DNA of 64,000 bases from Shewanella maritima (GTDB lineage: Bacteria > Pseudomonadota > Gammaproteobacteria > Enterobacterales > Shewanellaceae), in NCBI RefSeq assembly GCF_004295345.1, contig NZ_CP036200.1:186001-250000 (forward strand), read 5' to 3'. Made by a program: the position numbers and the translations under genes. Positions 42,921 through 52,300 of the stretch are shown here, one piece after another (the first letter of the stretch is position 1; every line of letters starts with the position of its first letter). The notes below the pieces were generated by a model. That model saw only the letters and a program-made list of their open reading frames with translations, was not told where the DNA came from and made no database searches.

Positions 42921-43415
42921 CTAGACGATATAGCGCTCAACCAGTTTATCATCAATCATCACTTGCGAATCTAGCTCACCACCTATGGCTTTAGTGGTAT
43001 TAGCTGATGCTAGATTATCGGCATAACAGTGAATATGAATTTGTCGCTCGCCCATGGCTCGAAGCTGGTCAACAGACAGCTTCATCAAATCCTTACCATA
43101 ACCCTTGCCACGCATCGATGGACGAATACCTAGACCTATGTGCCCACCACAATGGCGCAGCGCCTCATTTAAACCATGACGTAAATTGGTTACTCCAACA
43201 ATTTCTTCATTATCAATCAGCCATAGCGTAGTGCTTGCCACATAACCCTCTGGGAGGTTTTCTCCTAATCGAAAGTTCTCAAGCTTTGAGAGCAGCGCAT
43301 CGAAATCACTATGGTCAAAATCCAGCGGAAACGGATAGCGCTCCTCACGGCCTAACTCTTCGATATAAGAGTGATAACTTGCCTGATACGATTTACTTGG
43401 CTTGACTAATTTCAC
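42921..43415 (-). CDS. GNAT family N-acetyltransferase
   Basis: Acetyl-CoA-dependent acetyltransferase of 164 residues. The pyrophosphate loop is RPSMRGKGYGKDLM (RxxGxG), after the strand HIGLGI; HIHCYADNLASANTTKAIGGEL is the usual motif B region. It resembles the ribosomal-protein or small-molecule acetylating GNATs. The substrate cannot be told. Single gene, convergent with the AbgT transporter. Confidence 0.87.
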   Translation of the reverse strand: MKLVKPSKSYQASYHSYIEELGREERYPFPLDFDHSDFDALLSKLENFRLGENLPEGYVASTTLWLIDNEEIVGVTNLRHGLNEALRHCGGHIGLGIRPSMRGKGYGKDLMKLSVDQLRAMGERQIHIHCYADNLASANTTKAIGGELDSQVMIDDKLVERYIV

Positions 43416-43524
43416 TCAGTTCTCCCCCCCTTTTCGTTACAAAAAAAAGTGCCCACAAACATTGTTCACATCGAATGTATAGCATGATGATTAAAATGGT
43501 TTATATAATTGATAGCACATACAT

Positions 43525-43550
43525 AAAAGGCAGCCAATGGCTGCCTTTAA
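43525..43550 (-). terminator. Terminator of the perM unit
   Basis: Minus strand: AAAGGCAGCC, ATT, GGCTGCCTTTTATGT, 29 nt after the perM stop. Confidence 0.75.
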
Positions 43551-43578
43551 GTTAAAGTATCAAGCTAAATCAATAAGC

Positions 43579-44664
43579 TTACCTATGTTGCTGCTCGACT
43601 TGCTCAAGATGCTCATGGGTGACCGGCCAGGCATTAATAACTGCCTTAACTAATGAGGCTAGCGGAATGGCAAAGAACACCCCGAGTACGCCCCATAGTC
43701 CGCCAAAAACCAGCACCGCAGCAATAATAATTACCGGGTGTAAATCGACCGCATCAGAGAACAAAATTGGTACCAGTAAGTTACCGTCTAACGCCTGAAT
43801 AATGCCGTAGCCAAGCATGAGATAACCAAACTCAGGACTAATCCCCCACTGGAAAAACGCAACTAATGCGATTGGCAATGTCACTAGGGTGGCACCAACA
43901 TAAGGAATAAGCACAGACAGACCCGTAAGCGCACCAAGAAGCGCTGAGTATCTTAAGCCCATGAGCGCAAAGAATACGTAACTCACTACGCCAATAATGA
44001 TGATTTCAATCACTTTGCCGCGAATATAGTTAAAGATCTGCTGCTCCATTTCAGACCATACACTTGATGCTAAATCGCGATTCGATGGGAAAAAACGTTT
44101 GCTGCCTTTAATGAGCTCATCTTTATCTTTCAAAAAGAAGAACACCAATAATGGCACTAAAATCAAATACACCATTAACACCAATAAAGATGCAGAGTAG
44201 CCAAGAAGCTGTTTACCTAAATCAAGTAAATGCTGAGTATCGGCGAATTTTTTAAGCTCAGCGAACATCTGATCAATTTGCTCTGCACTGACAAACTGCG
44301 GGTACTTGGCACTAAACTCTTTAATCGCCACCATACCTTTATCAAGCATGTTAGGTAAGTCTGATATTAGGCTTAAGCCCTGATTCCACAGACTTGGGAT
44401 CAAGACCAAAAACAGCACTAGCATGACCCCTAAAAACGCCACAAGCACCACGGATGCCCCCGCTGTGCGATTAAGGCCTATACGGGTCATTTGTTGCACT
44501 GGCCACTCAAGTAAAAAGGCTAAAATCAACGCCACCAACAAAGGAGCAAGCAAAGATGCACCAAAGTAGAGAGTTAGCCCTAAGCCAACTAAAATAAACA
44601 GTAAAGTAATAGCCTGCGGATCGCTAAAATGTTTTTTGTACCAATTTCCTAAATACGTAAGCAT
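43579..44664 (-). CDS. perM: AI-2E-family transporter / PerM-like permease
   Basis: Membrane protein of 361 residues with about eight helices. Visible: GLTLYFGASLLAPLLVALILAF near the N-terminus, the long central periplasmic or amphipathic part (110-150), GKVIEIIIIGVVSYVFF, LSVLIPYVGATLVTLPIAL and VFGGLWGVLGVFFAIPLASLVKAV. Homologue of E. coli PerM (YfgO), which also lies next to bepA. The substrate is unknown. The tusA-like gene 26 nt upstream is on the same strand and likely co-transcribed. Confidence 0.9.
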   Translation of the reverse strand: MLTYLGNWYKKHFSDPQAITLLFILVGLGLTLYFGASLLAPLLVALILAFLLEWPVQQMTRIGLNRTAGASVVLVAFLGVMLVLFLVLIPSLWNQGLSLISDLPNMLDKGMVAIKEFSAKYPQFVSAEQIDQMFAELKKFADTQHLLDLGKQLLGYSASLLVLMVYLILVPLLVFFFLKDKDELIKGSKRFFPSNRDLASSVWSEMEQQIFNYIRGKVIEIIIIGVVSYVFFALMGLRYSALLGALTGLSVLIPYVGATLVTLPIALVAFFQWGISPEFGYLMLGYGIIQALDGNLLVPILFSDAVDLHPVIIIAAVLVFGGLWGVLGVFFAIPLASLVKAVINAWPVTHEHLEQVEQQHR

Positions 44665-44690
44665 TAATGTGCCTTCTAGATGTATAACAA

Positions 44691-44909
44691 TTAATTTTTG
44701 GAGATCACTAAGGAAAGTCGCAGATCAGTTTGCTCTTTAATTTCAATACCAAAGCCCATTTTTTTCACAAAGGCGGGAACATCTTGGCGTGAACCTGGGT
44801 CAGATAGATATACTAGCAAGTTATCTCCCTTAACCATTTGCTTCATCAACAGCTTCACCTGAACTAAAGGGTAAGGACATCGGTATGAAGTTAAATCAAT
44901 AAATTCCAT
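44691..44909 (-). CDS. TusA/SirA-family sulfurtransferase-like protein
   Basis: Small protein of 72 residues with the TusA fold. The sulfur-accepting cysteine stands in YRCPYPLVQVK (CPxP), and DPGSRQDVPAFVKKMG is the usual second half. It could pass persulfide sulfur or act with an unknown partner. It is not the tRNA-modifying TusA with certainty, as this family has many paralogues. ATG 44909 chosen; a TTG at 44915 is the alternative. It is divergent from bepA by 75 nt and probably forms a two-gene unit with perM. Confidence 0.85.
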   Translation of the reverse strand: MEFIDLTSYRCPYPLVQVKLLMKQMVKGDNLLVYLSDPGSRQDVPAFVKKMGFGIEIKEQTDLRLSLVISKN

Positions 44910-44984
44910 AATCAACTTGCGTTAAACAAACTAAGGCTATTATCCTAGCTTGCAAAACAAACCACAAGGCAAGAAATCCGCCGA

Positions 44985-46495
44985 ATGTGGTGTTTTATGT
45001 CTCAATTTATGTATCGACGAAGGTTTCCATTGCCAACATTATCTAGTGCATTTATTAAAAAAATACTACTTAGCGCTTCACTACTCATTTGTTTAGCGGG
45101 CGTTGCGAAAAGTTTCGCCAGCAATGATTTGCCTGATTTAGGTACTGCCGCGGTTAACACCTTAAGTCTCGAGAAAGAAATGGTCTTTGGTGACGCCTAC
45201 ATGAGAGTTATTCGCTCATCAGCCCCATGCTCAACGATCCTGTATTAAATCAATACTTAACTGAGCTTGGCAACAAACTCGTTGCTCATGCAACCGGCGT
45301 TAAAACCCCTTTCTATTTCTTCTTGCTCAGAAATGACGAAATTAACGCATTCGCCTTTTTTGGTGGCCATGTTGGTGTACACACAGGACTGTTTTTGAAT
45401 GCAGAAACCGAAAGTGAACTCGCATCAGTTATGGCGCATGAAATCGCACACGTTACTCAACGCCACTTAGCGCGCTCATTTGAAGCCAAAGAGAAAAGCT
45501 CAACCGCCACTATCGCAGGTATGCTAGGCGCAATATTGTTAACCATTGCTGCCCCACAAGCGGGTATGGCAGCATTAGCCACAACTCAGGCACTGGCGAC
45601 TCAATCACAAATTAACTACACCCGTTTACACGAAAAAGAAGCTGACCGTATTGGTATGCAAATTTTGGCGGAAGCGGGTTTTGATCCAAACGGCGCAGCT
45701 GACTTCTTCCAAGAGTTAGCCGTGCGTTACCGCTTTACTTCAAAGCCGCCACAAATGCTGTTAACTCACCCATTACCAGAATCGCGTATTAGTGAAGCTC
45801 GTAACCGCGCAGCGCAATACCCTAAACGTTATATTCCAGATAACCTTGATTACCATCTGGCAAAAGCCCGTATTCAGGTACGTTTTTCAAGCCTTAGTGA
45901 TAGCGCTGCTTTGTACCGATTTGAAGAACAACTTAAAAAGCGTACTTTTAAATTTAAAGATGCTGCATTATACGGTAAAGCATTAGCGCTATTTAGGCTA
46001 AAGCGGTTTGATGAAGCGCAAGAAATCATCACTGAACTACTTGCAAAAGATAAAAACAACTTGTTCTACATCGACACTCAAAGCGATTTGTACGCTGAGC
46101 GCAAAGACTATCAAGATGCGATAGCAATGCTTGAGCATCGTCTAGGGCTAATGCCAACATCTTCTGTCGTTAGCATTAACCTCGCCCACATATACACCGA
46201 GGCGGGTAAGCCAGAAAAAGCGATTCCGCTACTAGAAGATATGCTGTTTTTAGACAAACAGAGTATGCTGCCTTACCAGTTGATGACTGATGCATACAAA
46301 AAGCTTGGCAATCGAGCACTGGAGCATTACAGCAACGCTGAAGTACTTGCGCTGGCGGCAGATTATAAAGGCGCCATTGATCAGCTAAATTATGCACACA
46401 GATACTCTGAGGGCAACAGCCTACAAATGGCAAGGATTGACGCTCGGATCAGGCAATTCCGCCAGGCAGACAAACAACTTGACGCTTTAAAATAG
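44985..46495 (+). pseudogene. bepA: Outer-membrane assembly protease/chaperone BepA; split by one frameshift
   Basis: Periplasmic M48 metalloprotease with TPR repeats that tends LptD and the BAM machinery. Repaired it is about 500 residues (E. coli 487): signal peptide ending SFA before SNDLPDLGT, then GDAYMRVIRSSAP, LNDPVLNQYL, NDEINAFAFFGGHVGVHTGL, the zinc site MAHEIAHVTQRH, the third-ligand region EKEADRIGMQ, THPLPESR, and a C-terminal TPR part. As read, frame 1 leaves the family sequence after RSSAP and stops at 45246; the next frame resumes at MLNDPVLNQY. One C missing from CCCC at 45223-45226 explains it. The start could also be ATG 44997 or 45009. yfgD follows, as in E. coli. Confidence 0.92.
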
Positions 46496-46534
46496 ACTTA
46501 GACTTATTTTAAACAGTAATTTTCTATACAATTG

Positions 46535-46563
46535 CGGGCAAATCTACGGATTTGCCCGTTTTT
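46535..46563 (+). terminator. Terminator of bepA
   Basis: CGGGCAAATC, TACG, GATTTGCCCG, TTTTT, only 27 nt before the yfgD start. Confidence 0.88.
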
Positions 46564-46589
46564 ATAGCTAGCGATTAAGGGAAGCAACA

Positions 46590-46943
46590 ATGACAAAAGC
46601 AACTATCTATCACAATCCACGCTGCTCAAAGAGCCGTCAAACGCTGGCGTTACTTGAAGAACAACAAGCTGAGATCACGATTGTTGAGTATTTAAAAACG
46701 CCACCTTCTGTACAAGACATTAGCAAAACCATTGAGCTACTTGGTTTAACCTCACCACGTGAGATGATGCGCACCAAAGAGACAGAATACAAAGAGCAAA
46801 ATCTAGGTGATGCTGCATTATCAAACGAGCAACTTATTGAAGCCATGGTTGCAACACCTAAGTTAATTGAGCGCCCTATTGTGTTCGCTAATGGTAAGGC
46901 TGCAGTGGGTCGTCCTCCTGAAAATGTGCTTGAGATCCTATAG
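46590..46943 (+). CDS. yfgD: ArsC-family reductase YfgD
   Basis: Glutaredoxin-type arsenate reductase-like protein of 117 residues. Catalytic Cys12 in YHNPRCSKSRQTL; the arginine region ERPIVFANGKAAVGRPPENV is complete, so arsenate reductase activity is plausible. Its place after bepA is the E. coli yfgD arrangement rather than an ars operon, and no arsenite efflux gene is near. GGGAAG precedes the ATG. Confidence 0.9.
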   Translation: MTKATIYHNPRCSKSRQTLALLEEQQAEITIVEYLKTPPSVQDISKTIELLGLTSPREMMRTKETEYKEQNLGDAALSNEQLIEAMVATPKLIERPIVFANGKAAVGRPPENVLEIL

Positions 46944-46951
46944 GTTTAAAC

Positions 46952-47359
46952 ATGCAAGATAACCAAGTTCAATCGGGTATGAGTTCAGCAACCTTGATGC
47001 AGCTTTGCCGTATCGGCTATCTAGCGTTGGTCGCTTTGCTCGCTGGTTACTTTATCCAGCAAGGGATAAATGGCGACTATTCAATGGTGTTTAGTGTACT
47101 TTGGATACTACCGCTATTGTTGCCATTAAAAGGCGTAATTACGGGCAACCCATACACCTATGCGTGGGCGAGCTTCATTCTATGCCTATATTTATTGCAT
47201 GGCCTTACCCTAGTTTATGTCACTGAAGAGTTATTGCTTTTTGCGATTATTGAGTCGGTTTTGATCAGCTTGCTACTCATAGGCTTTCCTTTCTATGCGC
47301 GCAAACGTGGTAGAGAGCTAGGACTTGGGCTGAAAAAGCACAAGAATAAAGACAAGTAA
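46952..47359 (+). CDS. DUF2069 inner-membrane protein
   Basis: Protein of 135 residues with about four hydrophobic segments and a basic tail (ARKRGRELGLGLKKHKNKDK); function unknown. It begins 8 nt after yfgD and is surely co-transcribed. DUF2069 proteins of gammaproteobacteria commonly sit here, between yfgD and hda. Confidence 0.88.
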   Translation: MQDNQVQSGMSSATLMQLCRIGYLALVALLAGYFIQQGINGDYSMVFSVLWILPLLLPLKGVITGNPYTYAWASFILCLYLLHGLTLVYVTEELLLFAIIESVLISLLLIGFPFYARKRGRELGLGLKKHKNKDK

Positions 47360-47479
47360 TTCACAGCCAACAAAGGGTTGGCTAAATTCGCGCCTTTGTC
47401 ATTGCGACGGTCATTGATACCAATGGTAAGTTTGCAATCACAAGGCGCTTTTTCGTCCGCTTAACCTCAGATTGGGAAA

Positions 47480-48820
47480 CTAGTGATTGTCTACCACAAC
47501 GACACGGTTTTTGCCTTGATGTTTCGCTTCATAAAGCGCGTGGTCAGCTTGCTCAACAAGATCGTTATGATGCGTACTCGATGTAGGCATACTAAAGCAA
47601 AGCCCTATGCTTACGGTAAACTTAACCTGCGGGCTTTGATCCACAAGGCTCGTTTCTGGTGAACTTGGATTTAGTGAAGCCACCGCGCGACAAATGCTTT
47701 CACCTATCTCAACACAGCGCTGCTTATCCTGACTTGGCAAAATAATTGCAAATTCGTCCCCACCGAACCTAGCAACAACATCGGTATCTCTTTTGACGAT
47801 AGATTTAAGCACTTCACCAAGCTTATGAATACTCACATCGCCGACAAGATGACCATACTTATCATTAATTTGTTTGAAGTTATCAATATCAAGTAGCATT
47901 ACTGCGAGTGGTCCACTAGCTCTAGCAGCCAATTTCACGTTTTGCATCAGGGCCTTGTTAAAGTAGCGCTTATTTTTTAATCCGCTTAGCTCATCCATAT
48001 TATTGAGATGCTCAAGCTCTTTTGCATGATTTTTGATAAACAGCGAATCCTTTAGGGCCTTCCAATACTGAGCGTGTTGCTCATTGGTCGTTGAATACAT
48101 ACCTAGCCAATAGATTGCAAAAACTAGCGTTAACGATACATTTTCATGTTGAGTAACTACCAGCGTGATAAAGGGCGGCACTAAAAATGCCGAAAACAAT
48201 CCAATAGTAAGGAAGCGCGATGGAATAAGCGCTGCAACGCCACCACCTGTCAGGCCAGCTGTTGAGATAATAATAATCAGCGCATAAGGCTCAAGTTTAG
48301 GAATAACGAAGCACAATGAACATAATGTGCCCCACATTAAAGCAGGAGACAAAACGATCAGGGGAAAACCGTAACGCCACACGCCAGGGAATTTTAAATA
48401 GATGGAATCGAATTTAAATACATACGGCAAACGCAAACAAGCTAACAGTAAAAAAGCGCAAGTCACAATAATGGATAAGTTTGAGTTAACTTGCCATAAG
48501 TTTGATGGCAGTACGAGTGCAAACCATATCAACAGGTAAATATAACTCCCCGTCGATGAACGCTTGGCGATATCACGGTTTGACTGGTAAAGCAGCTCAT
48601 TGATATTCGCTTCATCAAAATTAGGATCTGCTTGAAGCGTTTTTATGATCTCAGTTTTTTGCACAGCAATAAACCTTTGATACCAAACTAGAAAAGCAAA
48701 CAGGGAACATGTTTTGAGCATATACAGCATTAAGTGTATATGCAATAGGTGTGAATTAATTGTACTAACAATGTTGAAAGGCGAATTGCCCACGCTATTT
48801 AATGCTAGCGCGACAAGCAT
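47480..48820 (-). CDS. Membrane diguanylate cyclase
   Basis: Makes cyclic-di-GMP. 446 residues: an N-terminal membrane region with about six or seven helices (30-240), then a GGDEF domain (about 270-440) with the intact signature RFGGDEFAIILP and MLLDIDNFKQINDKYGH. RDTD lies five residues before GGDEF, the RxxD product-inhibition site, so feedback control is expected. The N-terminal sensor is of no family I recognise. The true start may be further in (for example MLYMLKT). It follows hda by 17 nt on the same strand, an odd operon partner. Confidence 0.9.
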   Translation of the reverse strand: MLVALALNSVGNSPFNIVSTINSHLLHIHLMLYMLKTCSLFAFLVWYQRFIAVQKTEIIKTLQADPNFDEANINELLYQSNRDIAKRSSTGSYIYLLIWFALVLPSNLWQVNSNLSIIVTCAFLLLACLRLPYVFKFDSIYLKFPGVWRYGFPLIVLSPALMWGTLCSLCFVIPKLEPYALIIIISTAGLTGGGVAALIPSRFLTIGLFSAFLVPPFITLVVTQHENVSLTLVFAIYWLGMYSTTNEQHAQYWKALKDSLFIKNHAKELEHLNNMDELSGLKNKRYFNKALMQNVKLAARASGPLAVMLLDIDNFKQINDKYGHLVGDVSIHKLGEVLKSIVKRDTDVVARFGGDEFAIILPSQDKQRCVEIGESICRAVASLNPSSPETSLVDQSPQVKFTVSIGLCFSMPTSSTHHNDLVEQADHALYEAKHQGKNRVVVVDNH

Positions 48821-48837
48821 TCACAGATGATTTGCCC

Positions 48838-49548
48838 CTAGAGCCTGAGCATTTCTTTGATAAAAGGGATCGTCAGCTTGCGTTGATGAACCATAGACGC
48901 TTTATCTAGCTTATCTAGCACATCAAACAAGGTACGTAAGTCTCTTGCCATACGATTAAGTAAGAAGCGTCCAACGTCGTCCGAAAGCTGCAACCCACGC
49001 ATTGCAGCACGGCGCTGCAAAGCAAGCAATTTGTCATCATCTTTCATTGGTTGCAATTGGTAACTGAGCCCCCATTGCATACGGCTGACGAGATCAGGAA
49101 GTGAGAAACCAGCTTCGGTTGGTGACTTACAGCCACTCACAATAAGCTGGCAGTCTTGCTGCTCATTAATGCGGTTATATAAATGAAATAGCGCTTCTTC
49201 CCAAATTGGGTGTCCTGCAATGGCATCAACGTCATCGATGCAAATAAGCTGTAAAGACTCTAAACCTTCAAACAAATCCGTTGAAATACTGGCATGGATA
49301 CCAAGTGGTACATATAAGGTACGTCGCTCTAATTCATTAGCTTGAGCGCAAGCGGCATGGAGCAGATGTGTACGACCAGACTTTTCCGGTCCAAAGATGA
49401 ATAGCGAATTGCATAACTCCCCTTTGGCACTGGCTTGCAGCTTTTCGATCAGTTCATCATTGCCAGATGCAGGATAATAACTATCAAATGTCTCATCGTC
49501 CGGTAAATAAACGGGTAATGAAAGCTGTTTTGGGGAATGTTGACTCAC
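48838..49548 (-). CDS. hda: DnaA regulatory inactivator Hda
   Basis: AAA+ protein of 236 residues that, with the sliding clamp, triggers ATP hydrolysis by DnaA after initiation. The N-terminal clamp-binding motif QLSLPV (8-13) is present, then FIFGPEKSGRTHLLHAA (Walker A variant with Arg for Lys, as in E. coli Hda), LICIDDVDAIAG (Walker B), SRMQWGLSYQL and DLRTLFDVLDKLD. It sits between uraA/DUF2066 and the yfgD region, as in relatives. Confidence 0.95.
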   Translation of the reverse strand: MSQHSPKQLSLPVYLPDDETFDSYYPASGNDELIEKLQASAKGELCNSLFIFGPEKSGRTHLLHAACAQANELERRTLYVPLGIHASISTDLFEGLESLQLICIDDVDAIAGHPIWEEALFHLYNRINEQQDCQLIVSGCKSPTEAGFSLPDLVSRMQWGLSYQLQPMKDDDKLLALQRRAAMRGLQLSDDVGRFLLNRMARDLRTLFDVLDKLDKASMVHQRKLTIPFIKEMLRL

Positions 49549-49638
49549 TAAATTGAGATCTCACTAAATTTTAACGGCGCCAGTATAACACAAGCTAAGA
49601 ATAGTGCGGTGAACTTTCACCGCAAGGAACGTCAATGC

Positions 49639-50790
49639 CTAGCGTGCTAGCCATTGATATATGAGGGTAACCGGCTCACCGTCTTTCTCACTAGGCTGCT
49701 CATTCGTTTGATCTGGACTTTGACCAAATCCTTGATCAAAGCTTGAGCCGCTACCTAAAGTGGACTCAGTTTGAGGTATGGTAATATCTTGTATGCGATT
49801 GTCGATATTTAGCAGTCGTTGCAAGTCGGCAACCTGGCTAAATAAATCAACGGCATAAGTCACAGTATCAGCATTAATTTGGTGCAACTGAATGGCTTTA
49901 ACTGCAGTTAACTCTTGCAAATAACTTTCAATTTCCACCACATCTTTCATTGATGCAATGCCGACAAAACTAAGTAATGTCGATAAATCTTCGCCAGAAG
50001 ATGCTATCGCGTATTGGCTAACAAAGTACTGCGCTAATTTATCCATCATTTGCTGCCCAGCTAGCTGGTAATCTAGCGCCAGACCTTGATGAGAAAGTAA
50101 CGGCTGCATAATCGGATCTTGGCTATCCTTGGCATATAAACTCATTTGGTAACGCACTTCACCAGCAAAGGTATCCATATTGGCCACGACAAAGTACTCG
50201 GCATCATACCTTTGGCTAGCCATCGCCACCGATTGTGCAAATTGCCCACGCACATCGGTAACACTTACCTGCATCAAATCGTCTAAATCCATCAACGGAA
50301 ATAGCACAGGGATCCCCTGGCTAATTGCATAGTCGTTCATGCCATCTTCATTGGCGCTCACCATAGCGTCAGACACAATTTCATAACCGTTTTCACTTGG
50401 CATACTTAGCCAAAACAATGTCAATGGCCTCTGCGCGCCCCACACAGGTAGGTCAGCTTTACGTAGAATTTGTACTAACTGCTGGTGATCAAAGATAGCC
50501 TGCAAATAAAGTTGGTTATCTTGTTGGTAATAGTTGTATTGCGTCAGTAATGACTGTGGTTTTTGAACCTGAGCACTCACTAGTTCATGACTTAACACAC
50601 TGGCGTTACCTGAGTTTTTCACAAACACTTGCGACAAAGCTTGCTTTAATGCGTTAGTGCGATCAGTTTTGCTGCGGCTATTAACTTGTATATCAGCCTG
50701 ATCCAACTTCTTAATTTCCACAGCCGAAATTGATGTAGTAAAAACTAATGAAGCAGCTAAAAGTATGACATTGAGTGTATTTTTTAACAT
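49639..50790 (-). CDS. DUF2066 exported protein
   Basis: Protein of 383 residues with a signal peptide (ends TSISA before VEIKKLDQADI); family of unknown function, probably periplasmic. The early part (SRSKTDRTNALKQALSQVFVKNSGN) is typical of the family. The C-terminus is Gln/Ser-rich. ATG 50790 begins the signal peptide; the open frame to 50835 is dispensable. A 9-bp hairpin (49605-49624), without a T-run, follows the stop. Located between hda and uraA as in other Shewanella-like genomes. Confidence 0.82.
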   Translation of the reverse strand: MLKNTLNVILLAASLVFTTSISAVEIKKLDQADIQVNSRSKTDRTNALKQALSQVFVKNSGNASVLSHELVSAQVQKPQSLLTQYNYYQQDNQLYLQAIFDHQQLVQILRKADLPVWGAQRPLTLFWLSMPSENGYEIVSDAMVSANEDGMNDYAISQGIPVLFPLMDLDDLMQVSVTDVRGQFAQSVAMASQRYDAEYFVVANMDTFAGEVRYQMSLYAKDSQDPIMQPLLSHQGLALDYQLAGQQMMDKLAQYFVSQYAIASSGEDLSTLLSFVGIASMKDVVEIESYLQELTAVKAIQLHQINADTVTYAVDLFSQVADLQRLLNIDNRIQDITIPQTESTLGSGSSFDQGFGQSPDQTNEQPSEKDGEPVTLIYQWLAR

Positions 50791-50928
50791 TAGATAGGAT
50801 AAACGCAACAAAACAAAGTGACCAAAGTGTAACATAAGAATGTGACAGGAAGTAAATCACGATTAGCACGATCGGTTAATAGATGATTGTAATTAATCAA
50901 ATTTAATCATCACTAAATGGAGACGGAA

Positions 50929-52164
50929 ATGAATCGTATGTTTGTACCACTTCAGGGCGCACAAATGTTATTTGTCGCATTTGGCGCGCTGGTGCTCATG
51001 CCCTTAATCACAGGGCTAGATACCAGTGTAGCGCTATTTACTGCAGGTATTGGTACCCTATTATTTCAACTTATCACTAACCGACAAGTCCCTATCTTTC
51101 TAGCCTCGTCATTTGCGTTCATCGCACCAATTTTATATGGCGTTCAAACCTGGGGCATCCCAGCTACCATGGGTGGCTTAATGGCAGCGGGTTTTGTTTA
51201 TGTATTGATGGGCACCGCCGTTAAGTTTAAGGGCACGGATTTTATTCATAAGCTGTTACCGCCTGTGGTGGTTGGCCCAGTCATTATGATCATCGGTTTA
51301 GGCCTTGCACCGGTAGCTGTAAATATGGCTCTGGGGAAAACTGGTGATGGTAGCGCGGTGTTAATTGAGCAATCAACGGCGCTCATTATTTCGCTAGGTG
51401 CATTGACCACAACGATTATTGTTGCCGTGTTCGCCAAAGGAATTACTCGACTAATGCCAATTCTAGCCGGCATTGTTGTTGGTTACATCATGAGCTTATT
51501 TTTCGGCATTGTTGACTTCTCACCTGTCGCTAACGCCAGTTGGGTAGCCCTACCTAACTTTGTCGCGCCCGAGTTTCACTGGCAAGCTATATTGTTCATG
51601 TTACCAGTGGCAATCGCGCCAGCGGTTGAACATATCGGTGATATTCTGGCTATTTCTAATGTAACCGGTAAGGATTATTTGAAAAAGCCAGGGCTACATC
51701 GCACGCTTATGGGTGATGGTGTTGCCACTATTGCAGCCTCTACATTCGGCGGCCCGCCAAACACCACATATTCAGAGGTAACTGGCGCGGTAACTTTAAC
51801 CAAGAGCTTTGACCCTCGCATTATGACCTGGACGGCAATTACTGCCATTATTCTCGCCTTTGTCGGCAAACTAGGTGCGCTGATGCAAACCATTCCAGTA
51901 CCTGTAATGGGCGGCATTATGTGCTTGTTGTTTGGCTCGATTGCCGCTGTGGGCTTAAATACCCTAATACGCAATCAGGTTGATTTATCAGAGCCGCGAA
52001 ACCTCACAATTGTCGCAGTAACACTGGTATTCGGCATTGGTGGCATGGCGTTTGGTATTGGCGAGTTTAGCTTATCTGGCATTAGTCTATGCGGTATCGT
52101 CGCCATCATCCTAAATGCTGTTTTACCGCACCAGGATAGCAAAGAAGCTGACGAGACGAGTTAA
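50929..52164 (+). CDS. uraA: Uracil permease
   Basis: Uracil-proton symporter of the NCS2/UraA family in the inner membrane, 411 residues with about 14 hydrophobic segments. Key motifs: LPPVVVGPVIMIIGLGLAP, AVEHIGDILAISNVTGKDY (conserved Glu and His) and FGGPPNTTYSEVTGAV. The start ATG 50929 has GGAGACGG 4-5 nt upstream; an ATG at 50917 overlaps that site. Divergent from DUF2066. No upp gene is next to it here. Confidence 0.95.
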   Translation: MNRMFVPLQGAQMLFVAFGALVLMPLITGLDTSVALFTAGIGTLLFQLITNRQVPIFLASSFAFIAPILYGVQTWGIPATMGGLMAAGFVYVLMGTAVKFKGTDFIHKLLPPVVVGPVIMIIGLGLAPVAVNMALGKTGDGSAVLIEQSTALIISLGALTTTIIVAVFAKGITRLMPILAGIVVGYIMSLFFGIVDFSPVANASWVALPNFVAPEFHWQAILFMLPVAIAPAVEHIGDILAISNVTGKDYLKKPGLHRTLMGDGVATIAASTFGGPPNTTYSEVTGAVTLTKSFDPRIMTWTAITAIILAFVGKLGALMQTIPVPVMGGIMCLLFGSIAAVGLNTLIRNQVDLSEPRNLTIVAVTLVFGIGGMAFGIGEFSLSGISLCGIVAIILNAVLPHQDSKEADETS

Positions 52165-52186
52165 CTAGCAGTTAATCGTCACAAGT

Positions 52187-52217
52187 AAAAAGCCAACGGT
52201 ATGACCGTTGGCTTTTT
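52187..52217. terminator. Bidirectional terminator
   Basis: AAAAAGCCAACGGT, ATG, ACCGTTGGCTTTTT: a 14-bp perfect stem with T-tracts on both strands, between uraA and the converging lipoprotein gene. Confidence 0.93.
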
Positions 52218-52300
52218 CGTACACTGCACTAGTTTAAATTTTTAAACAAAATTAAGGTTCAATACTCTTGTTACTGGAGCTTGAACGAATAATTGTCAAT

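Noticed and set aside
46590..46943. Arsenic resistance island suggested by an ArsC-like gene
   Set aside because: The gene sits in the conserved bepA-yfgD context and there is no arsR, arsB or acr3 nearby.
47360..47479. CAAAGG/CCTTTG pair between converging genes as a terminator
   Set aside because: The stem is short, the loop long and no T-run follows on either strand.
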